The notes under the pieces: generated by a model | What the model was told of the DNA's origin: nothing | The model's input: only the letters and a program-made list of their open reading frames with translations | The model's database searches: none | DNA from: Sandaracinobacteroides sp041675905 | Lineage (GTDB): Bacteria > Pseudomonadota > Alphaproteobacteria > Sphingomonadales > Sphingomonadaceae | NCBI GenBank assembly: GCA_041675905.1 | Contig: JBAYSX010000002.1 | Location: 124,001-188,000, forward strand | Length of the DNA stretch: 64,000 nucleotides | Reading direction: 5' to 3' | Position numbers and translations under genes: made by a program | In this document: positions 17,783 to 26,834 of the stretch, piece after piece | Layout: the number at the start of each line of letters is the position of its first letter | How positions within the stretch are numbered: the stretch's first letter is position 1

Positions 17783-20700
17783 ATGCGCTTCGCGCGGCTC
17801 AGGCTCACGGGGTTCAAATCCTTCGTGGAACCCGCCGAACTCGTCATCCGTGACGGGTTGACCGGCGTTGTCGGCCCCAATGGCTGCGGCAAATCCAATC
17901 TGCTCGAAGCCATCCGCTGGGTGATGGGCGAAAGCTCGCCCAAATCCCTGCGGGTGGCGGCAGGTGGCGAGGGGATGGACGCCGTGATCTTCGCGGGCAC
18001 GGCACGGCGACCGGCACGCGATATCGCCGAAGTGATGCTGGTTCTGGATAACGCCCGCGGTCGCGCACCGCCGCAATTCAACGATCAGGAGCAACTGGAA
18101 GTCTCGCGCACCATCTGGCGCGGCGAGGGATCTAGCTATGCGATAAACGGCCGGGAAGTGCGGCAAAAGGATGTGCAGCTCCTGTTCGCCGATGCGGCGA
18201 CAGGCGCGCATTCACCGGCTTTGGTCAGCCAGGGGCGGGTGGCCGCCATTATCTCGTCCCGCCCTTCCGAACGCCGGCTGTTACTGGAGGAAGCGGCCGG
18301 GATTTCCGGGCTGGCGGCGCGCCGCAAGGAGGCGGAGGTGCGGCTGCGCGCGGCGGACGCCAATCTGCTGCGCCTCGACGATGTGATGCAGGCAAGCGAG
18401 ACGCAGGCGGCAAGCTTGCGCCGTCAGGCAAAGGCAGCCGAACGCTATCGCGAACTGTCTGCCGGCATTCGCTCCGCAGAGGCGGGTCTGTTGCGTCATG
18501 CGTGGGATCACGCCCGCCGCGATCTCGCCGCCGCTGAACATGCGCTGGCGACAGCGGATGCCACGCTGGCCGAGGCCATTGCGGCGGCGAATCGCGCCGC
18601 CACGGAACAGGCGACCGAATCGGCTGCCTTGCCCGCCAGACGCCAGGCGGAAACGGCGGCCACCGCCGTGTTGCAAAAACGCACGACAGAGCAGGCGACG
18701 CTGGTGGCTGAGCGCGCCGCGCTGACCCGGCGACTGGCCGATCTGGAGCAGGCGCTGGCGGCAGCAAATGCGGACCGTGAGCGGGACCAGGCGCGCGCCC
18801 GCGATTCGGCAGCCACGCGCGCCAGATTAACGGCCGAACGTAAAGCGGAAGAAGAAAAATACGCTCGGGCGCAAGCAGATGTCGGCCCCTGCGTCGCCGC
18901 GGTCGAAGAAGCCGAAATACGCGCCACGCAGACGGAGCGCGCGATGGCGACGGCCGTGGAAGCCCACGCGGCGATGGTGGCGGACGCCCGCGCCGTCCGC
19001 GCCCAGGCCGCAGCGGCAAACGGTCGCGCCGAACGGATCGCCGGGGAGGCCGCGCGGCTGCGCGCCGAACGGTCGAAGCTGGATGACGCCGCAAGCGCCG
19101 CGCTTGCCGCCGATATTGCCCGCGCCGAAAGCGACAGCGAGGCGGCGCTGGCGGCAGTCGCCGACGCAACGGCGGCCATCGTCTCGGCGGAACGCGATCT
19201 TCAGGCTTCTTCCCGCGCCCGCGACGCGGTGGAAAAGGCGCTCGCCGCCGCGCGCGGAGAGGTGCAAAGTCTGGAGGCTGAGGCTGCCGCGCTTGACCGG
19301 CTCCAGGCTGGCGGGCGCAAGGAGTCGCGTATGCCGTCGCGGGTCGCGCTCACCGTCACCGCCGGTTATGAAGCGGCGGCAGCGGCCGCCCTAGGCGAAG
19401 ATATCCACGCGGGCGTCGGCGCGGGCGATGGCCGGCGCTGGCTCGGCGTCGAGGCTTGCTTCGATGATCCCGTCCTGCCCGCCGAAGCGCAACCGCTGGC
19501 TGCCCGCGTGGAAGCGCCGCCAGAACTGGCGCGGCGGCTGGCGCAAGTCGGTTTTGTGGAAGCCACGCCCGATGCGGTGCTGATCGCCCGCCTGAATCCG
19601 GGCCAGCGGCTGGTGAGCAAGGACGGCTGGATGTGGCGCTGGGATGGTTTCGTCGCGCCGCCGGGCGGTCAGGCAGTGGCGGTGGCTGAACGGCTGGTGC
19701 AGGAGAATCGCCGTCGCGAAATCACCGCCGCGCTCGATGAGCCCCGCGCCCGGCTGACGACCGCCGAAGCCGAACTGGCGAAGCTTCGCGCTGCCGTCCA
19801 GGACGCGCAACAGACGGAACGTCAGGCGCGCACGGCGCGGACGGAGGCGGAACATCGTCGTGACCAGCTTGCCGCACGGCTTCAGGGCCTGCACGCCGCC
19901 GCCGCGCAACAACAGGCGCGCCGCGCCGCCATGGAAGCGTCCATCGAACGCCTGGCTGCGGAAGCCAGGGGCGCCGATGCCGAAGCCGGGCTCGCCACCG
20001 CCGCTGTAGCGGCGCTGCCCGACGCCAGCGCCATGGCCGAACAGGTGGGGAATGCGCGGACAGCGGCGGAACGCGCCCGCGCCGATCTCGCCTCGGCCCG
20101 CGCGGCAGCGGCGGCGACCGACCGCATCCTCAGTGACGCGAAAGCCCGAATCGCTGCGCTTTCGCGCGAAATGGCGGCGTGGGATCAACGGGATGCCGAA
20201 GCGGCGGCTGGCGGAGAAATATTGACCGAACGCATGGCACGTCTGCGCGCCGATCATGACTCGCTGCTCGGCGCGCCCGAGGCGCACGACGCCCGCCTCG
20301 CCGCTCTCGCCCGTGAAATCACGGCGGCGGAAGCGGCGCGCATGACCGCCGCAGAAATGGTGCTGGCCGCCGAACTGGCGCTGGGAGAGCTGGATTCGCG
20401 CGCCAGGGCCGCTCAAACGCGTGTCGCCGACGCGCGCGAATCCCGCGCCACCCGCCGCGCGCATGTTGATCAGGCGCGGGAACGCATGACGGCGCACCGT
20501 CAGGATGCGCTCGACCGTTTCGGCACACAGCCACAAATGCTGCAAATCCCCGACGATGCCGCACCGGATGCACTGGAGCGACAACTCGCCGCAATGATGG
20601 CGGAACGCGAACGGCTCGGTATCGTCAATCTGCGCGCCGCCATCGAGCTGGAGGAATTGCAGACGAGCCTTGCCACGCGCACACAGGAGCGCGAGGAACT

Positions 20701-21238
20701 GGTGACCGCGATTGCCCGTTTGCGCGGCTCCATCGGCCAGCTCAATCGCGAAGGAAGAGCGCGGTTATTACAGGCATTCCAAACCGTTGAGGGGCATTTT
20801 CGCGATCTTTTCGTGACGCTCTTCGAAGGAGGATCTGCCGAATTGCATCTGGTGGAAAGCGAGGATCCGCTGGATGCCGGACTGGAGATTCGCGCGCAGC
20901 CGCCGGGCAAGAAATTGCAGTCCCTGTCGCTATTATCGGGCGGGGAGCAGGCGCTGACTGCCTGTTCGCTGATTTTTGCGCTGTTCCTGACCAACCCGGC
21001 CCCGATTTGCGTGCTGGATGAGGTAGATGCACCACTCGATGACGCCAATGTCGCACGTTTCACCCGCCTTCTCGATCATATGGCGACGGTGACCGATACC
21101 CGCTTCCTGATTGTCACGCACAATCCCGTCACGATGAGCCGGATGCACCGGCTGTACGGCGTCACCATGGGCGAGCCGGGCGTCAGCCAGCTTGTTTCGG
21201 TGGAACTGGCGGCGGCGACAGCGCTGGCAGCGGCATAA
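17783..21238 (+). CDS. smc: Chromosome segregation protein SMC
   Basis: A 1151-residue condensin ATPase that organises the chromosome with ScpA and ScpB. Walker A is GPNGCGKSN (residues 31-39). Long Ala/Arg/Glu-rich coiled coils (about 170-500 and 650-960) flank a hinge domain (about 510-640). The C-terminal head has the ABC signature LLSGGEQALTA and Walker B CVLDEVDAPLDDANV. Length and architecture are standard for alphaproteobacteria. The coiled coils produce many spurious open frames on both strands. Confidence 0.97.
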   Translation: MRFARLRLTGFKSFVEPAELVIRDGLTGVVGPNGCGKSNLLEAIRWVMGESSPKSLRVAAGGEGMDAVIFAGTARRPARDIAEVMLVLDNARGRAPPQFNDQEQLEVSRTIWRGEGSSYAINGREVRQKDVQLLFADAATGAHSPALVSQGRVAAIISSRPSERRLLLEEAAGISGLAARRKEAEVRLRAADANLLRLDDVMQASETQAASLRRQAKAAERYRELSAGIRSAEAGLLRHAWDHARRDLAAAEHALATADATLAEAIAAANRAATEQATESAALPARRQAETAATAVLQKRTTEQATLVAERAALTRRLADLEQALAAANADRERDQARARDSAATRARLTAERKAEEEKYARAQADVGPCVAAVEEAEIRATQTERAMATAVEAHAAMVADARAVRAQAAAANGRAERIAGEAARLRAERSKLDDAASAALAADIARAESDSEAALAAVADATAAIVSAERDLQASSRARDAVEKALAAARGEVQSLEAEAAALDRLQAGGRKESRMPSRVALTVTAGYEAAAAAALGEDIHAGVGAGDGRRWLGVEACFDDPVLPAEAQPLAARVEAPPELARRLAQVGFVEATPDAVLIARLNPGQRLVSKDGWMWRWDGFVAPPGGQAVAVAERLVQENRRREITAALDEPRARLTTAEAELAKLRAAVQDAQQTERQARTARTEAEHRRDQLAARLQGLHAAAAQQQARRAAMEASIERLAAEARGADAEAGLATAAVAALPDASAMAEQVGNARTAAERARADLASARAAAAATDRILSDAKARIAALSREMAAWDQRDAEAAAGGEILTERMARLRADHDSLLGAPEAHDARLAALAREITAAEAARMTAAEMVLAAELALGELDSRARAAQTRVADARESRATRRAHVDQARERMTAHRQDALDRFGTQPQMLQIPDDAAPDALERQLAAMMAERERLGIVNLRAAIELEELQTSLATRTQEREELVTAIARLRGSIGQLNREGRARLLQAFQTVEGHFRDLFVTLFEGGSAELHLVESEDPLDAGLEIRAQPPGKKLQSLSLLSGGEQALTACSLIFALFLTNPAPICVLDEVDAPLDDANVARFTRLLDHMATVTDTRFLIVTHNPVTMSRMHRLYGVTMGEPGVSQLVSVELAAATALAAA

Positions 21239-21392
21239 GGGTTTGAATAGAAGCCCAACCGCGCGCGTTGCACTTTGATGAACCATGGCTTGACCTTTTC
21301 GGCAACCCCAACTAACGCCATCCTCGCTTCGGCGGTTCTTTCCGCGGAGGCTCTGGAACAGCGCCGATGCGCATTTGTCTGGAAGGCCCATC

Positions 21393-21743
21393 GTGAATAC
21401 ACCCGGCGGCCCTGACGACCTCGACGATTTTGAGGCGCGTCTGGAAGCGGCCAGGGCTAAAACGGTACCCCCGCCCAGGCAGATCGCTACATCGGCGCTT
21501 GGCCATGGCCTGCGCTATGCGATGGAAATCGTGGTGGGAACCGCTGTCGGCGGGGTGATCGGCTGGACGCTGGACGGCTGGCTGGGTACCCGGCCGTGGC
21601 TGGCGATCCTGTTCCTGTTTCTGGGACTGGCCGCCGGGTTCTTGAATCTGATGCGTGCCGTCAATCGCGAGGCCGCGGAAGTGAACCGGAAGCAGCCGGA
21701 GCAAGACAGCGATGTGGAACGAAAGCAGGATCAGGGGTCGTAA
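21393..21743 (+). CDS. atpI: ATP synthase protein I (AtpI/AtpZ family)
   Basis: A 116-residue inner-membrane protein with two hydrophobic segments (about residues 45-70 and 75-95, including GTAVGGVIGWTLDGWLGT), first gene of the F0 operon. AtpI-type proteins assist c-ring assembly. The GTG at 21393 is preceded by GGAAGG and gives a normal N-terminus; an in-frame TTG at 21375 is possible. The stop is directly adjacent to the atpB start. The 150 bases before it presumably hold the operon promoter, but no strong consensus was seen. Confidence 0.88.
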   Translation: MNTPGGPDDLDDFEARLEAARAKTVPPPRQIATSALGHGLRYAMEIVVGTAVGGVIGWTLDGWLGTRPWLAILFLFLGLAAGFLNLMRAVNREAAEVNRKQPEQDSDVERKQDQGS

Positions 21744-22490
21744 GTGGCAAGTCCGCTCGAACAATTTGCGATCAAGCGCTATGCTGAATTTTCGGTAGGC
21801 GGGTTTGATGCCAGCTTCACCAATGCGTCGCTGTTCATGCTGATCTCCCTTGTGGCGGTCTGGCTTTTCCTTTTTTTCGGTCTGCGCCGCGCAGATATTG
21901 TGCCGGGCCGCTGGCAAGCTGCCGTTGAAAGCGTGCATGGCTTTATCGTCGGTCTGGTGGACGAAAATATCGGCGCAAAAGGCCGCCGCTATGTGCCGTT
22001 CATCTTTTCGCTGTTTATCTTTATTCTTGCAGCCAACATCATCGGCTTGCTGCCCTATGGCTACACCGTCACCAGCCATATTGCGGTGACTTTCGCCATG
22101 GCGATCTTCATCTTTGCGATGTGCATCGCCATAGGCTTTGCCCGCCATGGCTTGCGCTTTCTGACGCTGTTTGTGCCGCCGAAAACTCCGGCCCTGCTGC
22201 TGCCGATCATCATTCCGATTGAACTGATTTCCTATCTGTCGCGGCCACTGACGCTTTCCATTCGTTTGTTCGCCAACATGACCGCCGGACATATCCTGCT
22301 GAAGGTCTTCGCCGGTTTCATTGTCAGCCTCGGTCTGGCTGGCGGCGCGTTCGTCGCCATCGGCATCCTGCCGCTGTTCATGAACGTCGCGCTCTACGCG
22401 CTCGAATTGCTGGTCGCGGTGGTGCAAGCCTATGTGTTCGCGCTGCTTACCTGCGTATATCTCAACGATTCCGTTAATCTCAGCCACTAA
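21744..22490 (+). CDS. atpB: F0F1 ATP synthase subunit a
   Basis: A 248-residue stator membrane subunit forming the proton half-channels next to the c-ring. Five or more transmembrane helices are visible. The essential arginine lies in the helix LSRPLTLSIRLFANMTAGH near residue 170-180, and the last helix ends VVQAYVFALLTCVYLNDS, which is family-typical. It starts with GTG immediately after the atpI stop. Confidence 0.97.
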   Translation: MASPLEQFAIKRYAEFSVGGFDASFTNASLFMLISLVAVWLFLFFGLRRADIVPGRWQAAVESVHGFIVGLVDENIGAKGRRYVPFIFSLFIFILAANIIGLLPYGYTVTSHIAVTFAMAIFIFAMCIAIGFARHGLRFLTLFVPPKTPALLLPIIIPIELISYLSRPLTLSIRLFANMTAGHILLKVFAGFIVSLGLAGGAFVAIGILPLFMNVALYALELLVAVVQAYVFALLTCVYLNDSVNLSH

Positions 22491-22514
22491 TTTATCAGGA
22501 AGGAACAGGTTTCC

Positions 22515-22742
22515 ATGGACGCTGCAGCTGCAAAACTGATCGGAGCGGGTATCGCCACCTTTGGCATGGGTCTCGCCGCACTCGGCGTTGCTCTTATTTT
22601 CGGCATGTTCCTGGCGGGCGCATTGCGCAATCCGGCAGCCGCTGACTCGCAACGCCCGAACCTTCTGCTCGGCTTCGCCGTGACCGAAGCTCTCGGCATC
22701 TTCTCGTTCCTGGTCGCGCTGATCCTGCTCTTCGTCGCCTGA
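22515..22742 (+). CDS. atpE: F0F1 ATP synthase subunit c
   Basis: A 75-residue proteolipid of two helices joined by the polar loop LRNPAA (Arg38). Glu58 in the second helix (FAVTEALGIF) is the proton carrier. The first helix has a glycine-rich GAGIATFGMGLAALG pattern; there is no sodium-type ligand set. An AGGAACAGG site precedes the ATG. Confidence 0.97.
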   Translation: MDAAAAKLIGAGIATFGMGLAALGVALIFGMFLAGALRNPAAADSQRPNLLLGFAVTEALGIFSFLVALILLFVA

Positions 22743-22767
22743 CGCCCAGGATCAGGAGCCGGATCTC

Positions 22768-23247
22768 ATGCCCCAGTTTGAACTTGCCGATGCCGCGCCA
22801 CAAATCCTGTGGCTCGGGCTTATATTCCTCATCCTTTACCTGTCGGTAGCGGCGACGCTGCCGAAGGTGGAGAAGGTGGTGGAAACCCGCAAGGGCAAGA
22901 TCGCCGCCGATCTCGCGGCGGCGGAAGCGGCCCATAAGGCGGCGACCGGGGCGGAATCCGGTGGAAATACGGCGCTGGCCGCCGCCCGTGCCCAGGCACT
23001 GGCGGTAACCGGCGCCGCGCGGGATGCCGCCGCCGCCGCGACAGCCGAACGACTGGCGCAGGTGGACGCGGAACTTGAAGCGAAAGCTGCCGAGGCGGCC
23101 GCAAAGATAGCCGATGCGCGTGCCGCCGCCGTCGCCGAACTGGATACCGTCGCCGCGCAGGCAACCGTCGATCTGGTCAGCCGGGTGGCCAATATACAGA
23201 TTTCCAATGACGAAGCGGCGCAAGCCGTAAGGAAGGTCGCGGCCTGA
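22768..23247 (+). CDS. atpG: F0F1 ATP synthase subunit b'
   Basis: A 159-residue peripheral stalk subunit with one N-terminal helix (about residues 10-30, LGLIFLILYLSVAATLP) and a long Ala/Glu-rich coiled coil. Alphaproteobacteria pair b' with b as a heterodimer. The ATG has a CAGGAG site. Its stop shares one base with the start of the b subunit gene (TGATG). Confidence 0.92.
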   Translation: MPQFELADAAPQILWLGLIFLILYLSVAATLPKVEKVVETRKGKIAADLAAAEAAHKAATGAESGGNTALAAARAQALAVTGAARDAAAAATAERLAQVDAELEAKAAEAAAKIADARAAAVAELDTVAAQATVDLVSRVANIQISNDEAAQAVRKVAA

Positions 23248-23849
23248 TGCCGATTGATTCCTCCAGCCCCGATGTTCCAGGCGAAATGCTCGACGAGCGG
23301 ATCGCCGAGGAAGTCATCGCCGGACACACTGAAGTAGCCGGCGGCCCGGATGCGGTGCACGAAACCTTTCTTGGTCTGGATTCCACGGCCTGGGTCGCGA
23401 TCTCCTGCCTGATTTTCGTAGCGGTTTTGTGGAAGGTGGGCGCGTTCCGTGCAATCGGCAATGCGCTCGATTCCCGGGCTACGAAAGTTCGCGCCGATCT
23501 GGCCGAAGCCGCCAGTCTGCGGGCGGAAGCCGAGGCGCTGAAAGCAAAAGCTGCCGCCGACGCCGCCCAGGCCGAGGCTGACGCGAAGGCCGTGATCGCC
23601 AACGCCGAGGTGGAAGCGAAGCGGATCGTCGCCCAGGCAACCGAAGATGCTGAAACCGCCATACGCCGGCGCACCCGCCTGGCAGAAGACCGGATCGCTG
23701 CCGAAGGGCGTAGCGCGGAGGCGGAATTGCGCGCCCGTGCCGCTGAAATCACCGTAAAGGCCGCGCAAACCATGCTTGCCGAAAGGTCGAAGCGGGGTGA
23801 ATTGTCCGGGCTGGTCGATACGGCGATTGCCGGCCTCGACCGGCGCTGA
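23247..23849 (+). CDS. atpF: F0F1 ATP synthase subunit b
   Basis: A 200-residue b subunit with a transmembrane helix at about residues 48-66 (WVAISCLIFVAVLWKVGAF) and a coiled coil rich in Ala, Glu and Arg. The helix is preceded by an acidic, proline-containing stretch of about 45 residues, longer than the few residues usual before this helix. It is translationally coupled to b' and is the last F0 gene; no F1 genes follow. Confidence 0.93.
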   Translation: MPIDSSSPDVPGEMLDERIAEEVIAGHTEVAGGPDAVHETFLGLDSTAWVAISCLIFVAVLWKVGAFRAIGNALDSRATKVRADLAEAASLRAEAEALKAKAAADAAQAEADAKAVIANAEVEAKRIVAQATEDAETAIRRRTRLAEDRIAAEGRSAEAELRARAAEITVKAAQTMLAERSKRGELSGLVDTAIAGLDRR

Positions 23850-23873
23850 CCACCGGGCTTCGTGCTTCCGCCG

Positions 23874-24842
23874 ATGCTGCGGCGGCTGATCCCCGACCCC
23901 CTCATTGTGGCGCTGCTGGCCGTTGTGGGGCTGGCGGCGCTTTTTCCTGCGGGTGGCGCCGCCGGTGAGGTGGTGCACTATCTCGTCACCGTCGCCATTG
24001 TTCTGCTGTTTTTCCTGCACGGCGCAAAATTGTCGCGTGAAGCGGTCCTGGCCGGCATCGCCCATTATCGTCTGCATCTGGGCGTACTGCTGACCACTTA
24101 CCTCATGTTTCCGCTGCTGATCCTCACGCTGAAATGGCTGTTTCCGGATCTGCTGTCGCCGCAATTGTGGACCGGTATGCTGTTTATGGCGGCGCTGCCC
24201 TCCACCGTACAATCCTCTATCGCTTTTACATCCATTGCCAGGGGCAATGTTCCCGGCGCGGTAGCGTCAGCTTCGGCGTCGCAGATTGCGGGGGTGTTTT
24301 TGACTCCCTTGCTGGTCGCGCTGTTGATTCGTGCCGGCGGTGACGGCGCGGGGGCATCGCCGGCGTCGGGAATCGGCCAGATTCTGTTGCTGGTATTGCT
24401 GCCCTTCATCCTCGGACACCTGGCGCGACCGTGGCTCCTCGGTTTGCTGACGCAGCATAAAAGCCTGGTGAGCATTGTGGACCGTGGCGCGATCCTGCTT
24501 GCCGTTTACAGCGCCTTTTCCGATGCGATGCTGAACGGTATCTGGAGCCGGCTGCCGGTGCGGGACCTACTCACCTTGGTCGCGGTGTCGATGGTGATTC
24601 TGGTGTTTGCCCTCCTGTTCACCCATGGTCTCGGGCGCGTGATGGGGTTCGGGCGGGCCGACCGGATCACGCTGCTGTTTTGCGGCACCAAAAAATCTCT
24701 GCTGCAAGGCGTGCCGATGGGGCGTGTGCTGTTCCCGGGGCCGGATCTGGGGCTGATCCTGCTGCCGATTATGATTTTTCACCAACTGCAGTTGATGGCG
24801 TGCGCTGCCATTGCCAGCCGTCTGGCAAAAACCGAATCCTAG
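23874..24842 (+). CDS. Bile acid:sodium symporter-like transporter (SBF-like, PF13593 type)
   Basis: A protein of about 322 residues with ten hydrophobic segments and family motifs FFLHGAKLSREA (near residue 45) and ALPSTVQSSIAFTSIARGN (near 110), where the latter holds the crossover region. Related proteins are solute carriers; the substrate is unknown. The ATG at 23874 (MLRRLIPDPL) matches the usual N-terminus; an in-frame GTG at 23862 is possible. The 3' end overlaps the convergent TetR gene by 4 bases. Confidence 0.88.
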   Translation: MLRRLIPDPLIVALLAVVGLAALFPAGGAAGEVVHYLVTVAIVLLFFLHGAKLSREAVLAGIAHYRLHLGVLLTTYLMFPLLILTLKWLFPDLLSPQLWTGMLFMAALPSTVQSSIAFTSIARGNVPGAVASASASQIAGVFLTPLLVALLIRAGGDGAGASPASGIGQILLLVLLPFILGHLARPWLLGLLTQHKSLVSIVDRGAILLAVYSAFSDAMLNGIWSRLPVRDLLTLVAVSMVILVFALLFTHGLGRVMGFGRADRITLLFCGTKKSLLQGVPMGRVLFPGPDLGLILLPIMIFHQLQLMACAAIASRLAKTES

Positions 24843-25471
24843 ACCGCCATCGCGCGCAGAAATATTTGCCAACGGGTCTCGAAGTAGCTTTCGGTCGTTT
24901 GACCGCCATAAGGGTCGGGGTGCCCGTGATGCTGACGATGCAGCGCCCCGCCGAAGAGATCAAGCAGCAGCAAGGCGATTGATTTGGGCTCGTCCGGTCG
25001 CAACAACCCCGCTATCAGCGCGCGCTGGATGCGATCCACCATCGGCGTCAAGGCAAAGGCTTCCCACTCTACCATTTTGGGCTGGAGTTCCTTTGAATAG
25101 GAACATTCCGCCAACAGGAATGCCGGGAAGCGCGCCCGTTCAGGCTCGATGTAAAACGCGAAATGACTGAAGGCTGCCTGGCGCAGCGACTCCAGCGGAT
25201 CAGGCGAATCGGCACTGGCTTCGACCTGCGCCACGAGGACCTCCAGATCCTGTTTGACGACGGCATCCAGCAGGGCCGTCTTGCCGGGATAGCGGCGATA
25301 AATCGTATGTTTGGTGACGCCCGTGACGGCTGCAAGGTCATCCATCGTGGTACCGGCGAGGCCACTTTGGCAGAACATACGGCGTGCTCCGGACAATATG
25401 ATATTGTCGATTGCCGCAGCCTGTTTCTTGGTTGGCCGCCCTGCGCCGCGGCGTGCGCCTTCAACTTTCAC
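24839..25471 (-). CDS. TetR/AcrR family transcriptional regulator
   Basis: A 210-residue repressor-type protein with an N-terminal helix-turn-helix (about residues 22-60, TTMDDLAAVTGVTKHTIYRRYPGK) and a ligand-binding C-terminal half. It is divergent from an RND efflux operon, so control of that operon is likely by analogy with AcrR/MexR-type arrangements. The GTG at 25471 has AGGAGAAGG just upstream; an ATG at 25501 has no ribosome site and is less likely. No clear operator palindrome was recognised in the shared 130-bp intergenic region. Confidence 0.9.
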   Translation of the reverse strand: MKVEGARRGAGRPTKKQAAAIDNIILSGARRMFCQSGLAGTTMDDLAAVTGVTKHTIYRRYPGKTALLDAVVKQDLEVLVAQVEASADSPDPLESLRQAAFSHFAFYIEPERARFPAFLLAECSYSKELQPKMVEWEAFALTPMVDRIQRALIAGLLRPDEPKSIALLLLDLFGGALHRQHHGHPDPYGGQTTESYFETRWQIFLRAMAV

Positions 25472-25601
25472 GTCCTTCTCCTGTGCGTTTATACCACCCA
25501 TATAGAGCCAGGAAAAATAATTGCACTACCCCGTTGATTTATTGCGGTCGCGAAGTCATAAGGCGAAAAATTTTGCCGACGTATCCGTTGGAGACCTGTC
25601 C

Positions 25602-26819
25602 GTGCCGAGCCGTAATCCCCGATCCCGTTTCACCCCTGTGTCTGGCGCGCTGTTGCCGATTTTTTTCCTTGCGCTGCTCGCCGCGTGCGGGGGTGAGCCG
25701 GAGGCTGCGCCGCCGCCGCCGCCGCCGGTAAAAGTGGTGACGGTTGAGGGCCGTGCGGTCGCCAATATTGTCGAACTTCCGGGCCGGATCGAGGCGGTGC
25801 GCTCGGCTCAGGTCCGGGCGCGGACGGATGGCATTGTAGAGCGCCGGCTCTATCAGGAAGGTACGGACGTCAAGGCTGGCCAGCCGCTGTTTCTGATCGA
25901 CCCGCGGGACAAGCGTGCTGCGCTGCAGCAAGCGCAGGCGGCACTGCAAGGTGCCGAAGCGGCGCGCGCCAACGCACAGCGGATCGCCGACCGGTACAAA
26001 CCGCTGGTTGCCGAACGTGCAGTCAGCGCCCAGGAATATGATTCTGCCCTCGCCGCACTGCGTCAGGCCGAAGCCAGCGTTGCCGACGCGAAGGCGGCGA
26101 TCGCCCGCGCCGAACTGGAACTCGAATATACGACAGTCCGCGCGCCGATTGCCGGTCGCGCCGGGCAGGCGCTGGTGACGGAAGGCGCGCTGGTCAGCGC
26201 TGCCGCCGCGACCATCATGACGAATGTCGAACAGATGAACCCCATCTATGCGGTATTCACCCAATCCAACGCCGCCGCCCGCAGCCTGCAGCGCCAGGTC
26301 GATTCCGGCGAGGTAAAACTGGGCTCGCTCGATCGCGTCGAGGTGCGCCTGGTACTTGAAGACGGTTCGGAATATGCGCCGATCGGGTATCTGGATTTCG
26401 CGTCGCAATCCGTGGACCCGTCAACCGGCAGTCAGGTGATCCGCGCGCGCTTTCCCAATATTGACCGGGTACTGTTGCCTGGCCAGTTCGTACGGGGAAG
26501 GGTCGCCGCCGGCACCCTGCCGCAGGGTCTTGTCGTGCCGCAACGTGCCATACAGATCAGCAACGAGGAAGCCAACGTCTTCACCCTCAGCCCGGACAAT
26601 GTCGTCGTTCAGAAAACGGTGGAACTTGGCGGGCTGGTCGGCAGCGGCTGGGTGATCCGCTCGGGGCTCAAGGCCGGCGACCGGGTGATTACCGAGGGCT
26701 GGCAAAAAGTTGGCCCCGGTCAGACGGTAACACCCACGGAAGAAGGCGCAGATGAAGCCGCCCCGGCGGCTGCGAAGGCGCCGGTCGATGCCAAGGCCGC
26801 CGCGGCGGCCGGTCGCTGA
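25602..26819 (+). CDS. RND efflux periplasmic adaptor subunit (MexA/AcrA type)
   Basis: A 405-residue lipoprotein with lipobox LAAC (Cys29) and a proline run just after, linking the RND pump to the outer-membrane channel. Domain order: biotinyl-lipoyl-like (GRIEAVRSAQVRARTDGIVE), alpha-hairpin (about 100-170), beta-barrel, and membrane-proximal domain. The GTG at 25602 has GGAG eight bases before it and starts directly at the signal peptide; the frame is open to 25521. It is the first gene of a three-gene efflux operon. Confidence 0.93.
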   Translation: MPSRNPRSRFTPVSGALLPIFFLALLAACGGEPEAAPPPPPPVKVVTVEGRAVANIVELPGRIEAVRSAQVRARTDGIVERRLYQEGTDVKAGQPLFLIDPRDKRAALQQAQAALQGAEAARANAQRIADRYKPLVAERAVSAQEYDSALAALRQAEASVADAKAAIARAELELEYTTVRAPIAGRAGQALVTEGALVSAAAATIMTNVEQMNPIYAVFTQSNAAARSLQRQVDSGEVKLGSLDRVEVRLVLEDGSEYAPIGYLDFASQSVDPSTGSQVIRARFPNIDRVLLPGQFVRGRVAAGTLPQGLVVPQRAIQISNEEANVFTLSPDNVVVQKTVELGGLVGSGWVIRSGLKAGDRVITEGWQKVGPGQTVTPTEEGADEAAPAAAKAPVDAKAAAAAGR

Positions 26820-26834
26820 TCGGAAGGCCCTGAC

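Noticed and set aside
25489..25500. 12-mer TGGGTGGTATAA shared (minus strand) upstream of the TetR gene and of the P450 gene at about 63055-63066
   Set aside because: A single shared 12-mer in 64 kb is expected by chance; no symmetry and no further extension of the match.
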